From Thamnaconus septentrionalis (lineage: Eukaryota; Chordata; Actinopteri; Tetraodontiformes; Monacanthidae), in NCBI GenBank assembly GCA_009823395.1, contig CM020517.1:19243501-19307500 (forward strand): 64,000 nucleotides of DNA, written 5' to 3'. Below, in pieces: positions 1 to 41,807 of the stretch. The translations under genes were made by a program, and so were the position numbers. A model generated the notes under the pieces. The model did not search any database. It saw nothing but the letters and a program-made list of their open reading frames with translations, and was not told the origin of the DNA. Each line of letters opens with the position of its first letter. Position 1 is the stretch's first letter.

Positions 1-576
1 ACACAAGAAACATCAATCAGAGTAAACACGGATCAACTCAACCATAATAAAAATTAATCAACTGAAAACTAGGACAGGATTTTATTTTGGAATGAAGCAG
101 TGAGCGTGGGAGTGGCGACACGTACGACACTGCAGGATGCTGTTTTCTCCAGGACACGCCACATCAACGTAGCCTGCAGCCAAATACATTGAAAGCATCA
201 GCACCACTCTCACTATGAACCCTAACTAGACTGACCTGGTTTTTCTTACTTGTTCTAATTGTACTGTTCAGGCTCAGCTTGCGTTGCATAGAGAAAGATT
301 AGCAGACGTCAAGAAGATGTCTTTTTAGTATTTAGTGGTCAAATAAAGTGAATGAAATGAAAAGCAAAGATCTTCTACAGCCGACAGCATGCAGTCATTC
401 ACCGCAGTAGTTTTCCCTCCCAGTGTTTGATAAGGAATTAAACTCCCAGATTGCACGTCACTTAAACTCGAGATGTTTGGAAAAATTTGCTGTGAAGGAA
501 TTTTATCAATGAGACCAATACATTTGAACAACTCAAAGTAAAAACATGAAGATGAGTTGTGTTGAGTTGTGTTTAC

Positions 577-792
577 CTTCAGACAGCCAACAGCCAGAAG
601 CAGCCAGCACTAGAAATCATTGCAACAACAAACAGAAGGGTTCAGGTAGTAAAGTTACGCTCATGACAAACATGTTCAAAGGTTTAACAGATGTTTCAGT
701 CTCAGTCACGACTTACAGGCAACGATGGTCAGCTTAGCGCTCAGCATCTTGTCAGCCTTTGTCGCTGATGAGGAGGAAACCACGGCTTTATA
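577..792 (-). other. Candidate small two-exon secreted-peptide gene start
   Basis: On the minus strand a TATAAA box (787-792) lies 40 bases upstream of an ATG (745-747). The ATG opens 31 coding bases that end at a GTAAG donor (717). A CTAG acceptor then starts a 33-base block (577-609) that ends at a GTAAAC donor. Joined in phase, the two blocks give a short hydrophobic leader with a signal-peptide look (MLSAKLTIVALLAASG...). A possible third block, with its acceptor near 490, stops after about ten residues in that phase, so the 3' structure is unclear. No family is recognised. The arrangement could be chance. Confidence 0.2.
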
Positions 793-1155
793 CCCTCAGA
801 GTTATACTATGCAAACAGCAAACAGCCCCCAGGTGGCCCCTGGGAAATATCAACACGGAGCCTCTACGTTGGCTGATACTCCACTGAAATGTGACTCTAA
901 GTAAACTGCCATACTAAATATTCTTCATAATATGTTGCGTCAATTAAAGAAAGATGAGTGGGTTTTTTTCCATCGATTTCTTTTCTTTTTATTACTGATG
1001 AGCAGCGCAAACAAACTGTTTGTTAATCCTGCAGCCATGAGATTAGATGCTGCAGACTCTCTATAAACACACCATCACATCTCCTCCATCTCTGCACTGG
1101 CTAAGAGCCACCTCACATGTGGACCACAGTGCTGCTAGAGTCCAGTGTCCCAACA

Positions 1156-1872
1156 TGAGGAAGAGGAAGAGCAGCAGTCACAGCAGAAGAAGAGCAGGAG
1201 CCTCAGCAGAGGAAGAGTAGGAGCCTCAGCAGAGGAAGAGCAGATGAAGGGCAGGAGCCTCAGCAGAGGAAGAGCAGGAGTCACAGCAGAAGAAGAGCAG
1301 GAGTCACAGCAGAGGAAGAGCAGAGGAAGAGCAGGAGCCTCAGCAGAGGAAGAGCAGAGGAAGAGCAGGAGTCACAGCAGAGGAAGAGCAGGAGTCACAG
1401 CAGAGGAAGAGCAGGAGCCTCAGCAGAGGAAGAGCAGAGGAAGAGCAGGAGTCACAGCAGAGGAAGAGCAGGAGTCACAGCAGAGGAAGAGCAGATGAAG
1501 AGCAGGAGCCTCAGCAGAGGAAGAGCAGGAGCCTCAGCAGAAGAAGAGCAGGAGTCTCAGCAGAGGAAGAGCAGGAGCCTCAGCAGAGGAAGAGCAGGAG
1601 TCACAGCAGAGGAAGAGCAGAGGAAGAGCAGGAGCCTCAGCAGAGGAAGAGCAGGAGTCACAGCAGAAGAAGAGCAGGAGTCAGAGCAGAAGAAGAGCAG
1701 GAGCCTCAGCAGAGGAAGAGCAGGAGCCTCAGCAGAGGAAGAGCAGGAGTCACAGCAGAGGAAGAGCAGATGAAGAGCAGGAGCCTCAGCAGAGGAAGAG
1801 CAGAGGAAGAGCAGAGGAAGAGCAGGAGCCTCAGCAGAGGAAGAGCAGAGGAAGAGCAGGAGCCTCAGCAGT
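1156..1872. repeat. GA-rich minisatellite (12-bp based units)
   Basis: About 720 bp is built from 12-base modules of three kinds: agaggaagagca, ggagcctcagca and ggagtcacagca. They are shuffled in varying order. Because every unit is a multiple of three, all frames stay open and produce artificial Ser/Arg/Glu-rich frames. It lies upstream of the recognised commd8 exons, presumably in an intron. The strand asymmetry (purine-rich top strand) is strong. Confidence 0.9.
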
Positions 1873-2794
1873 GACAGTTCAGAAGGTTCAGCTCAGATTA
1901 GGAGGACTTCTTCTCATCTTCTCAAAGGTTCCAAGAAGGCTCCCAAACAACAAACATTAACAAATTCAGTTGTTAAATTGAATGAATTTGAGCAACACAC
2001 AAACTAATGTCATATTGTCTTGGTTGTGTGTCGTCCTAAACGCCGCACAACTGAACCTGGTGTCACTTGGCGTTTGCACCCTCGCTTGAGGCAAAGCTGA
2101 TTTTATTGCATTTTTTTTTTAAATGCGTGGATATATTTGCACGCCCACTTGAGCAAACACTGTTACGACTGCTGCCTCTTAAATATTGATTTTATTGAAG
2201 CTACAAGGCAACTACATTTAAAACTAGCTGAGGTTCCCCCGCAGCACTGACACACGATGGATGTCTGACAGCTGACAGCTGGTCCATCCACTGGTGAACA
2301 GGCAGCTCTTGTCTTCCAGGCAGTGGAAGACGCAGAAGGTGGTGGTGGACTTCCTTCAAAGCATCTTTACAGCTGTGCTGGTTTCATGGTTCCATGCTGG
2401 CCACCTGGTATCTGCTGGGCTGTGCCTCTCCTGAAGATCCTGAGTGTCAGTGTCTGTCAGTCAAGTGAGAATGAGGCCGCTGTGATGTCCAGGAACAGCA
2501 GTTGTCTCTGAGCTGTGGGACCATCAGGCCCTGCAGGGAAGGTGTTGGATGGGATTGTCAGAAGATATTTAAGCACTCAAGGTTGAACAAACAGGTTGAT
2601 GTTTCTTCTGCCTCGCTGCTCATTTGTAAAGTCACCTCAGTGAAGGTTCCTTGTGTTAGGAGCCAAAATCATTTGATTAATTCACTTGAACAACGTCACC
2701 GATGATCTCCTGCCCACCGTCTTCTTCTCTTCACACCCGCGAGTAGAGAATTCCTGTCTGAATGTGACCCTCTTCTCTTGCCGTGGCTCCTCAG

Positions 2795-2950
2795 CTGGCT
2801 CTGTCCAGCGACAAGATCTCGTCCCTCCAAACGCCTCTGCTCCACCTCAGCCTGGACGTGAGGGAGGACGGAGTCCAGCGAAGCGTCCACCTGGAGATGG
2901 ACAGAGACGAGCTGAGCGCGCTCATTAGCTCCCTGGAGGCGGCCAATAAG
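2795..2950 (+). CDS. commd8: commd8 penultimate exon
   Basis: 156 bp, phase 0 at both ends. It encodes most of the COMM domain beta-sheet, with residues [18 protein letters not shown] followed by the [15 protein letters not shown] helix. Confidence 0.9.
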
Positions 2951-3113
2951 GTGCGTTCGCCACCTGGCCACCTCCTACTGGCCAGGTGGCGTCGGTCCAG
3001 TCCCGACGTCAACACTTGGAGATCTCAGCGCTCAGCTGTTCAGTGTGTTGCTTCCACACCCGAGTCTCATCATGCATGATTCAACTTTGCAGGTTGTGCT
3101 GCAGCTGAAATGA
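2795..3113 (+). CDS. commd8: COMM domain-containing protein 8, C-terminal part (two exons)
   Basis: COMMD8 is one of ten COMM-domain proteins that form the Commander/CCC complex, which acts in endosomal cargo recycling and cullin regulation. Two exons are seen: 2795-2950 (52 codons, CAG acceptor, GTGCG donor) and 3093-3113 (VVLQLK then TGA). The peptide begins [20 protein letters not shown] and ends [13 protein letters not shown], which fits the C-terminal COMM domain of COMMD8, including the conserved LALSSDK start and the terminal VVLQLK. The N-terminal HN-domain exons are not visible and probably lie to the left. The gene converges on gabrb1, as in mammals. Assignment to COMMD8 rather than another COMMD is supported by both sequence and synteny. 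Confidence 0.9.
3093..3113 (+). CDS. commd8: commd8 terminal coding exon
   Basis: 21 bp following TTTGCAG; it encodes VVLQLK and the TGA stop. The tiny last coding exon continues the helix begun by the upstream exon. Confidence 0.88.
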   Translation, partial: VVLQLK

Positions 3114-3424
3114 TGGAAGCCTGCAGTCGACTCCATGTCGCCCCCCAGAGTGGGACAGGTGGAAGTGCCCGGTCTAAGCAGCGTGACGCTCGCTGTCTGC
3201 TGCTGTGTTCACATCAGCTTTCATTCACACTTTCTTTTCTGTCTGATGAACATTGATCTCTTTTGTAATGACTGATTTTTTTTTATTATTATTATCAAAC
3301 TTGTAAAAACAAATTGCTTGTATCTTTCTCATTAATATTCTGTTTTTTCCTCATTGTGACATGAAGACATCACCTGACCCAAGTCAATTAAATGTGTTGT
3401 GTTAAACCTTCTCTCTAGAGGGCG

Positions 3425-3500
3425 TCCTTCCTTCCTGCCTTCCTTCCTTCCTTCCTTCCTTCCTTCCTTCCTGCCTCATCTCCTTCCTTCCTTCCTTCCT
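3425..3500. repeat. (TTCC)n microsatellite
   Basis: Roughly 75 bp of cttcc units with a few gcc interruptions, in the presumed 3' UTR of commd8. Confidence 0.9.
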
Positions 3501-3583
3501 CATCCCTGAAGCAGTGTTTTTGGTCAGACTTCCTATGAAGGTCTATGGTATAATGCATTGTGAAGGCCTTTATAAAGCATTAT

Positions 3584-3589
3584 AATAAA
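3584..3589 (+). other. Candidate poly(A) signal AATAAA for commd8
   Basis: A canonical hexamer lies about 470 bases after the commd8 stop. An ATTAAA variant also occurs at 3387-3392. Use of either is inferred only from position. Confidence 0.4.
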
Positions 3590-4384
3590 ACATGTCATAA
3601 ATGTTCTGTTACAATTATGTTGTATTACAACTCATGACAAGGTTTATAAAGGATTGTAAGTGGTTGATACAATGTGTTAAAGTGACACTGAAGTCCTGGA
3701 TGGTTATTACTATATTATAACTACCATAAAATATGTCAAATATATATATAAAAAACTATAAATCAAATATTAAATATAAAAATAAATATGTAAGAGGACG
3801 ACTTTGCGAGTTTAAAGTAAAGTGTGGAAATCTTGTCTTCCTGTTCAGTTTTTGCTGCTGGACTGAAAAAACCACCTAGTCCTTTAGAAATTCCCTGCAG
3901 ATGGCGCTGTATGGACTTCCTGTCAGCGCCACTCAAAGCCTTCCACTTACATTTCTCCTTGTTTTTCCATACAACACTACGGAAGCTCATTGCTGCCAAA
4001 CTAGAGGAAAACAACAGGCTTGGTGTTTCACGTTTTACGTGATATTTTTCACAGTATAATGTAAATTTTCCACATTTCTATGTGCTATTTTTCACGCTAT
4101 GCTGACAGAGAGAAAAGCAACCTGCAGCCAGAGATACCAACCCAAACTCGGATTGGACTTTTCTTTTAAATTATTATTTCTCAGGGAGCTGAAGAAAAAA
4201 ACAAACACAGCCAGCAAGAGCACTCAGTGTGGATGTTGCTGGAGATGTAATAAGCAGTTTTTATTGAAACAGTTTTCTTAAAATTCTTTATGAGTTGGCA
4301 CAAATGATTTTGTGTTTTCTCTCTTTTTTTTTTAACCAGCGTCCATATGCTGCTCCCTCCCTCCCTCCCTCCATCCGTCCATCA

Positions 4385-4548
4385 CTCTCTCTCTCTCTCT
4401 CTCTCCCTCTCTCTCGCTCAAGCACACATTTGTACACCCATAAGTGTATTTATGGCCTGCAAACATGCACACAAATACCAACCTCTGCACTCTGGAGTGC
4501 ATATGGAGCAGTTGAGAGAGAGGGAGAGAGAGAGAGAGAGAGAGAGAA
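4385..4548. repeat. Inverted (TC)n ... (AG)n pair
   Basis: A (TC)n tract at 4385-4415 is followed about 100 bases later by an (AG)n tract at 4515-4548. The arms are complementary and could fold into a hairpin in single-stranded DNA or RNA. Confidence 0.85.
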
Positions 4549-5708
4549 TAAAAGTACTACAGTCATTTTACATTTACAAGAGTAGTCGTCCTCCTCCTGC
4601 AGGCAGAGCAGCATCCACGGAAAAGCATGTGTCCGTCCGTCCATCCATCCATCTATCTGTCCATCCGTCCATCCTTGGGTCTCTCTTCCTTCTCTAGAAA
4701 AAGCTTTTTTGTCCTGCTGTCCCACTGGTTGTCCAACCACACCGGAACAGTGTTGATGTCTCATTAGCGGGACTGTTTTTTATTTTTTGTTTTTTAGCAT
4801 TGAACTCCAGGGAAGAAAGAAAAGAAAGAGAGAATGAAAAAAATCAAAGATTGTCACCATTCTGCTGGAATGTCAATCTAACAGGCTACACATCATCAGT
4901 AGTGGCGCTGGATCACTTTCAGAGCATCGGAGAGAAACAAAGAAGGAAATCTCAAAGCTTGCGCTGCGAGCGCTGCTCCTTATTTTTATTTTCTTTTTTT
5001 TATATATATATTTTTTTTTTGTAGTTTAAAAAAGTACAAGATGATTCATTTTCAATTCTTCTACTCACTAAATATAAGTTCAACCCTGTTTGAAAGATGA
5101 AGTTTCTCAGTAGAAGGCACAATATTCCGCCGTGAGAGAAGAGCTCGCTGCTACTTTGTGTCCTGTGGTTTTTAGTTCTTTGCTGTGTTTTGCAGCACCT
5201 CACTGGTTGCAACCAGTAGCATACTCATCTTTACTACTCATCTAAAGGGGTAAAAAATTCAAACATATACATATATATATGTATATATATGTATATATAT
5301 TTTAATAGTTTGGGCACTACTTCAGTCCACTATATTAGCTACAGCGATGCTAACAGTGGTTGTGAAGTACCAAATCGTCCAATCACAGCAGGCTACAATC
5401 TAAAATATTGATACTCGTGAATTCAACGTTTTTCCCGGGAATTCACCCATTAAAAAAAGGCCTATTGTTATTATGACAATCAATCACTTTATAATACACT
5501 ACATGAGTACAACTGCATTTGCAGTGGTAGCGAAGGTCTGCTGAAGTGAGTTAGCGTGAGTTAAGCTACACCAGTGCACCAGCTGACAGGAAGCAGGGAT
5601 GACAGAAAGACATGGAGAGATGGACTTGGCTCCTCAACTGGTTTTTGACAAAATCTCAAAGTCTCCTCAAGGCCTTGGCCTAAAAAAAGCAAAAACAAAA
5701 AAAACATG

Positions 5709-5711
<3 letters not shown>

Positions 5712-5751
<40 letters not shown>
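5712..5751. repeat. (TA)n microsatellite
   Basis: About 20 uninterrupted TA units between commd8 and gabrb1. Confidence 0.9.
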
Positions 5752-5753
<2 letters not shown>

Positions 5754-6658
5754 GAGGGGTCCCGATTATTGACGAAGATGGCACTATGAGAATATTGGCC
5801 AAAAAATTGGGAATAATATTTTTTTTAAAAAGGGGTATTGATGACAGGGGCTCTATAGCGCCCCCTGTCATTCCCCAAAGAGTCCTATTTGGTTTTTTTT
5901 GTTTGTTTTTTTCAAAACCTCCTCATTCTACGAGAAGAGTAGCAGGTCAACGTTTAGTAATCATAACTCTGCTGCCTTTGATGAAATGAGAATATCTTCA
6001 ATCAAAATGCCCTTTTACTAAGATTAAATACCATGATTGTTTGAAAGCGCACCGTAGGATGATTATAATACAATAAGACTAGAGAGAGAGAGAGAGAGAA
6101 GGAGCCATGTACAAACTAATTTTTTTTAAAGAGTTTTGGGGAAAACGGGTGATAAAGACTGAAATATTTGTTTTCATTTTTTTTTTTTTTTACACTGGGA
6201 TATAATAAATCAATCAAACGTGCTCTAGTGAAAAGGTAAATCTGAGTCTGTAGTTTGGGGGGAAAGAGAATCACCGTCCTGATTCTGGAGGGAAATAAAA
6301 TCATTTTTTTGGCAATTTTGGACAAACACCAGACAATTTCCTTTTTATATTTCTACATTTATGTCTATACCTATTTTGTATGGATGAGTAGTACAGCAAA
6401 AGTGATGAGATTTTTCAATATATATAATAAATTATATCTCTGTTTTATATATATAATATATCCATATATTACATATTCAATTGTATTTACATTGAAAGAG
6501 GATCCAGTACAACTCCAGACTGTTTTTCTTCACTCATTTCAATCGTCTTCCCGTTATTTTCCCAAATTTCACCCATATTATTAGCGCTAGCATCGCTAAT
6601 GCTAGCATCGTATCCTCCTCCAGCCAGGCGGGCGGGCAGGCAGGCAGGCGGCTGCCCC

Positions 6659-27402
<20,744 letters not shown>

Positions 27403-27510
27403 CACTGACTGCACCCACACAACACCGCACTTTTCTTGTTTTTTTCTCTCCCCTTATTATTCCAGCCGGAGGACTGCGCGAGCACCGCAACTTGTGCTGC
27501 CAAATGATTC

Positions 27511-27522
27511 CGCGCATGCGCG
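27511..27522. promoter_or_regulatory. Perfect NRF-1 type palindrome
   Basis: CGCGCATGCGCG matches the nuclear respiratory factor 1 consensus on both strands. It lies 109 bases upstream of the gabrb1 start codon in a CpG-rich block. Mammalian GABRB1 transcription is reported to be controlled by NRF-1, so a conserved core-promoter role is plausible. Confidence 0.55.
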
Positions 27523-27727
27523 TCGTCGCCCTCCTCCCGACATCAGCGGCGTCAGCGGCGGGACGAGACCGAAGGAGGACGGAGAGGAGAATGCATGTGC
27601 TCCTCTCCGGCGCGAGGAGGTGCAGCGTGGTCTTCACCTGGAAGCAGGGGGCGGGTGCACGAGGCGGGTGCACGGCACGGCACGGCACAGCCGCGCGCTT
27701 TCCCCTCTCTGTAAAGGCTCCAGGCGT

Positions 27728-28029
<302 letters not shown>

Positions 28030-28261
28030 TGCGTCAGGCTCGTCTGTCTCCGCGTGCTCGGCGTGAAGATGCTGAATAATGAGCAGCAGCGCCGCGCGCT
28101 CTCCCCGGTCACCTCTAGTAGCTCAACTGGAAGAGGAGGGGGGGAGGGAGAGGGAGAGGGAGGGGTGGGGGGGGGGGGGGGTCAACTAATCTGCAGGTTT
28201 TCAAGGTGTCACGGCTCACACACCCCTGGGGGGGGGACTGGGAAAAAAATGTACAAACACA

Positions 28262-28315
<54 letters not shown>
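28262..28315. repeat. (ATT)n microsatellite
   Basis: About 18 ATT units in the gabrb1-gabra2 spacer. Confidence 0.92.
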
Positions 28316-28316
<1 letters not shown>

Positions 28317-30152
28317 GAATATTATAATAATCTAGGTTTTTCAGACCGCCTCGTAGTTATCAGTACCGAAACCAATATCGATACGATGCCCAATACTGAC
28401 GTTGCACTGATCTATTTGACCACAGGGTGGAGCCCTTTGCCTTTCAATGAATTGCAGCTAAACACTGCAGAGATTGGGAGATTGTTCAATCTTTTAATTC
28501 AACCGTTTTTTGTTTTTAGAAACAGAGCAAGAGGCCAACTCACTTCAAATTTTACATTTACTTTACATTTCAAATGTATTTCTTTACAGTTTTGACCATA
28601 AATGTGACGACAGAGCGGTTTGGTTTTGTGCGCTGTTAAATGTTTCCAGGATTTCACAATATCTCACAGTATTATGTAAAGTGTACATTTACAGGCAATT
28701 GTTTGTTGCAGTACTTTCACAGTAAACGTGCGAGTATACAGGAAATTTTCTACAGTTAAGTACTGTAAATAACAGCTGTGAAATGAAAGAATACAGCTGT
28801 GGCTTTATGATGATTTACTGTGTTTACTGGCAATCTAAACAGCCACCACTTGATGTCGCTGTTTCATCTTCAAACTCTCCAAAACCGTTTTGCGCAACTG
28901 TGTGACGAGTGCCTAAAAGACTAGAAATACACAATGAACATAATAACAAGATATTAGTCATAAAATAATTGAATTTTATCAATGAACTCAAAGAACCTCA
29001 AGAAAAATAAAATGAATTCCAGTGAACTATGAATCAAATGATCCATGAATTGCATAGCGGTGAACCAGTCAATGTGAATGTCTCGTTGCCAGTTGATAGA
29101 TCAGCTGCTGGGTTGATGATTGTTTCCACAGCAGGTCTCCTGATGTTCAGCCAGTCATCCTGCACCAGGCTGTCATCACTCCTCACTGTCATCATCAGGA
29201 CGACGTGATGATGCCAATGTCATCAAATGCCAGCCATGCTATCTCATGCTAATGCTAACCTAATTATCTAAATGACACAGAGCTTTTGCCTTTCGTTGTT
29301 GCTGATTCTTCTCATATAAAATGCAAAAGAAATGATTTTCATAGTTTAGTCATCAGGCTCAGGCAGCGATAATTAATGTTTCTCCATTCATTTAATGACT
29401 TTTCCAAACGCAACCACAAGGGGCAGCTGTGGTCAGTTGGCGTTAAACTCACTCTCAACAGAAGACGGCCCTTCATTTTCCTTCTTGTGTGATTCCGTGC
29501 TGCTTTAATTCTTTTTGTTTTTATTTACCGCTAACAAAGCTTTTGTCTATTTTTTTTATTCATGATATTTTTTCTGACCAAACGTTCTCCATATTTTCAT
29601 GCACTTCCAGGGTTCCAATGAAATGCTGCCTTTCTTCATCACTTTTGTTTAATTCCATCACCTGGAACAATGAAGAGGACAACAAGAGTATCAGGGAATA
29701 GTGGGGCAAACTACGGTTCGAGGGCCACATGTGGGCCGTTAAGCTTAAATTCTTCAGTGACAACAGTTGGACGTGCACGCCTGCGTAAGCAACATCTATC
29801 ACATATGTGTAGGAGTCATCCGCCGTGTCACCAGACCATAATAGTCTGATAGCGTGCCGGACTGATTCACAGGAGCTTTTTCCATTCGACCTTCTTCATC
29901 CTGGACCGCAGTGACTCATCTGGCTGCCAGCTTCAGCTATAAGTAGCACAGCAGCCTCTCAGACTGCTTCACTTCTTCTGCTCAGCATCTCCACCCTGGC
30001 TCAGCTGGGCCGGCATCCCGAGAGCTGCGGGCCCGGTGCTGGTTCTGACACCTGGGCTGACACTCGGAGGTGGAAGGAACATCGCTGGGTTTCCCTCAGC
30101 GTGAAGTCGCAAGATATTGTGTCCTACAAAGTAAATGCCCAACATTATTTCC

Positions 30153-30158
<6 letters not shown>

Positions 30159-30219
<61 letters not shown>

Positions 30220-30292
30220 GTCTGTCTATCTGTCTGTCTATCTGTCTGTCTATCTATCTATCTATCTATCTATCTGTCTATCTATCCATCCA
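30159..30292. repeat. (TATC)n / (TGTC)n microsatellite
   Basis: About 33 tetranucleotide units, mostly TATC, with interspersed TGTC units in the second half. Confidence 0.95.
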
Positions 30293-30684
30293 TTCAGGGG
30301 AAACTGCCCACCAAGCCACGGAACAATGAAAACAGCTGAGAAACTTTGGTCTAAACTCAGAAAAAACCTTTCAGAAGGTGGATTTCCTGATGTAGATGAA
30401 TGAATGAATGAATGAATGAATGAATGAATGGAGTGGAAAAGTTTCAGCGATGGTTTTAACTCTGACAAGGACAATGAGACGTTGACAGAAGTGGAAGGGT
30501 TTTTGTGCAGGAGCGATGTTGAAGAGCTGATTTGAATCCAGCTGGTTTGTCCACTGGGGGCTCCAGCTGCTGCTCCCAGTGGGATGCCAGAAGGGTCTCC
30601 CTGATGTTCACCAACAGTGAAGAGCAGAAGAATGAACCGGCGGGGATGAAGAGAAATGGTAGAAAAAGAGAGGAAGAGAGTAAG

Positions 30685-30687
<3 letters not shown>

Positions 30688-30735
<48 letters not shown>

Positions 30736-30794
30736 AGGAAGACTCTCTCCTCCTCCTCCTCATCACTCCCTCAGCAGTGCTCAGTGGGCGAGCA

Positions 30795-30869
<75 letters not shown>
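30688..30869. repeat. Inverted (AG)n ... (TC)n pair upstream of gabra2
   Basis: (AG)n at 30688-30730 and (TC)n at 30798-30869 face each other across about 67 bases. They are fully complementary, so transcripts through here could form a hairpin in the gabra2 promoter or leader. Confidence 0.9.
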
Positions 30870-30873
<4 letters not shown>

Positions 30874-31104
30874 GCTCTCGGGCTCCAGACGAGGCGAAGC
30901 TGCGGTGGATCGGAGCGCCGGGAATCAGGCACCATGGACGGCCAGTAGCTGCAGTCAGTCACCGCTCCAGCACCTCGACTTCCGGAGGAACAACCGAAGG
31001 ACCGAGAGAGAGAAAGAAGGAAGGAGGAAGAAGGAAGGAGGAAGGAAGGAAGGAGGAAGAAGGAAGCAGTGAGTGGCAGACTGACACCTGTCGCGCTCTG
31101 CCAG

Positions 31105-31366
31105 GTAGGAAGCAGCGGCTGGAAAGCTGCAGTTTGCAGTTGATTCAGTCAACAAACTTTGATCTTAAACGGATTAAAAACCCTCGAGCTCTCTGCTTTT
31201 TTTTTTTCGCGTGCACGCACGTTAATTGCAGCGCATCGTGCCGTTGCAATTACGCGCTCAGCTCAAAGCCCCTTCCTCCTCCTCCTCCTTCTTCTCCTCC
31301 TCTTCTTCTTCTCCTTCCACTCCTTCTTCTTCTTTTTTGTGGCGTTTTTTTGCGCTTTCCTCGCAG
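31105..31366 (+). other. gabra2: Probable intron in the gabra2 5' UTR
   Basis: A donor CCAG|GTAGGA at 31105 and an acceptor TCGCAG at 31366 bound 262 bases. The acceptor is preceded by about 90 bases of nearly pure pyrimidine (31269-31360). The start codon lies ten bases after the acceptor. Noncoding first exons are usual in GABRA genes, so the leader is probably spliced; transcript evidence is lacking. Confidence 0.45.
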
Positions 31367-31376
31367 GGTTTCAGCC

Positions 31377-41807
<10,431 letters not shown>

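Larger units (their letters stand above)
1..2794. other. Left flank, presumed commd8 intron sequence
   Basis: No exon of commd8 upstream of 2795 could be recognised here, so the preceding exon is either outside the window or too diverged to see. The stretch holds a GA-rich minisatellite (1156-1872), a weak candidate small gene on the minus strand (577-792), and otherwise unremarkable AT-rich sequence. The interval 1873-2794 shows no convincing coding exon; its short open frames lack splice signals or family resemblance. Confidence 0.5.
3114..6658. other. Convergent intergenic region between commd8 and gabrb1
   Basis: This region presumably contains the commd8 3' UTR on the left and the gabrb1 3' UTR on the right. 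It carries (TTCC)n, a (TC)n/(AG)n inverted pair and (TA)n tracts. The stretch just beyond the gabrb1 stop (6601-6657) has short GGCA/GGCG runs. No further coding exon is recognised. Confidence 0.6.

Noticed and set aside
1145..1773. Ser/Arg/Glu-rich frames resembling an RS-domain protein
   Set aside because: They coincide exactly with the 12-base minisatellite and change frame and start arbitrarily.
3115..3300. Continuation of commd8 beyond VVLQLK
   Set aside because: The TGA follows directly and COMMD8 proteins end at this residue pattern.
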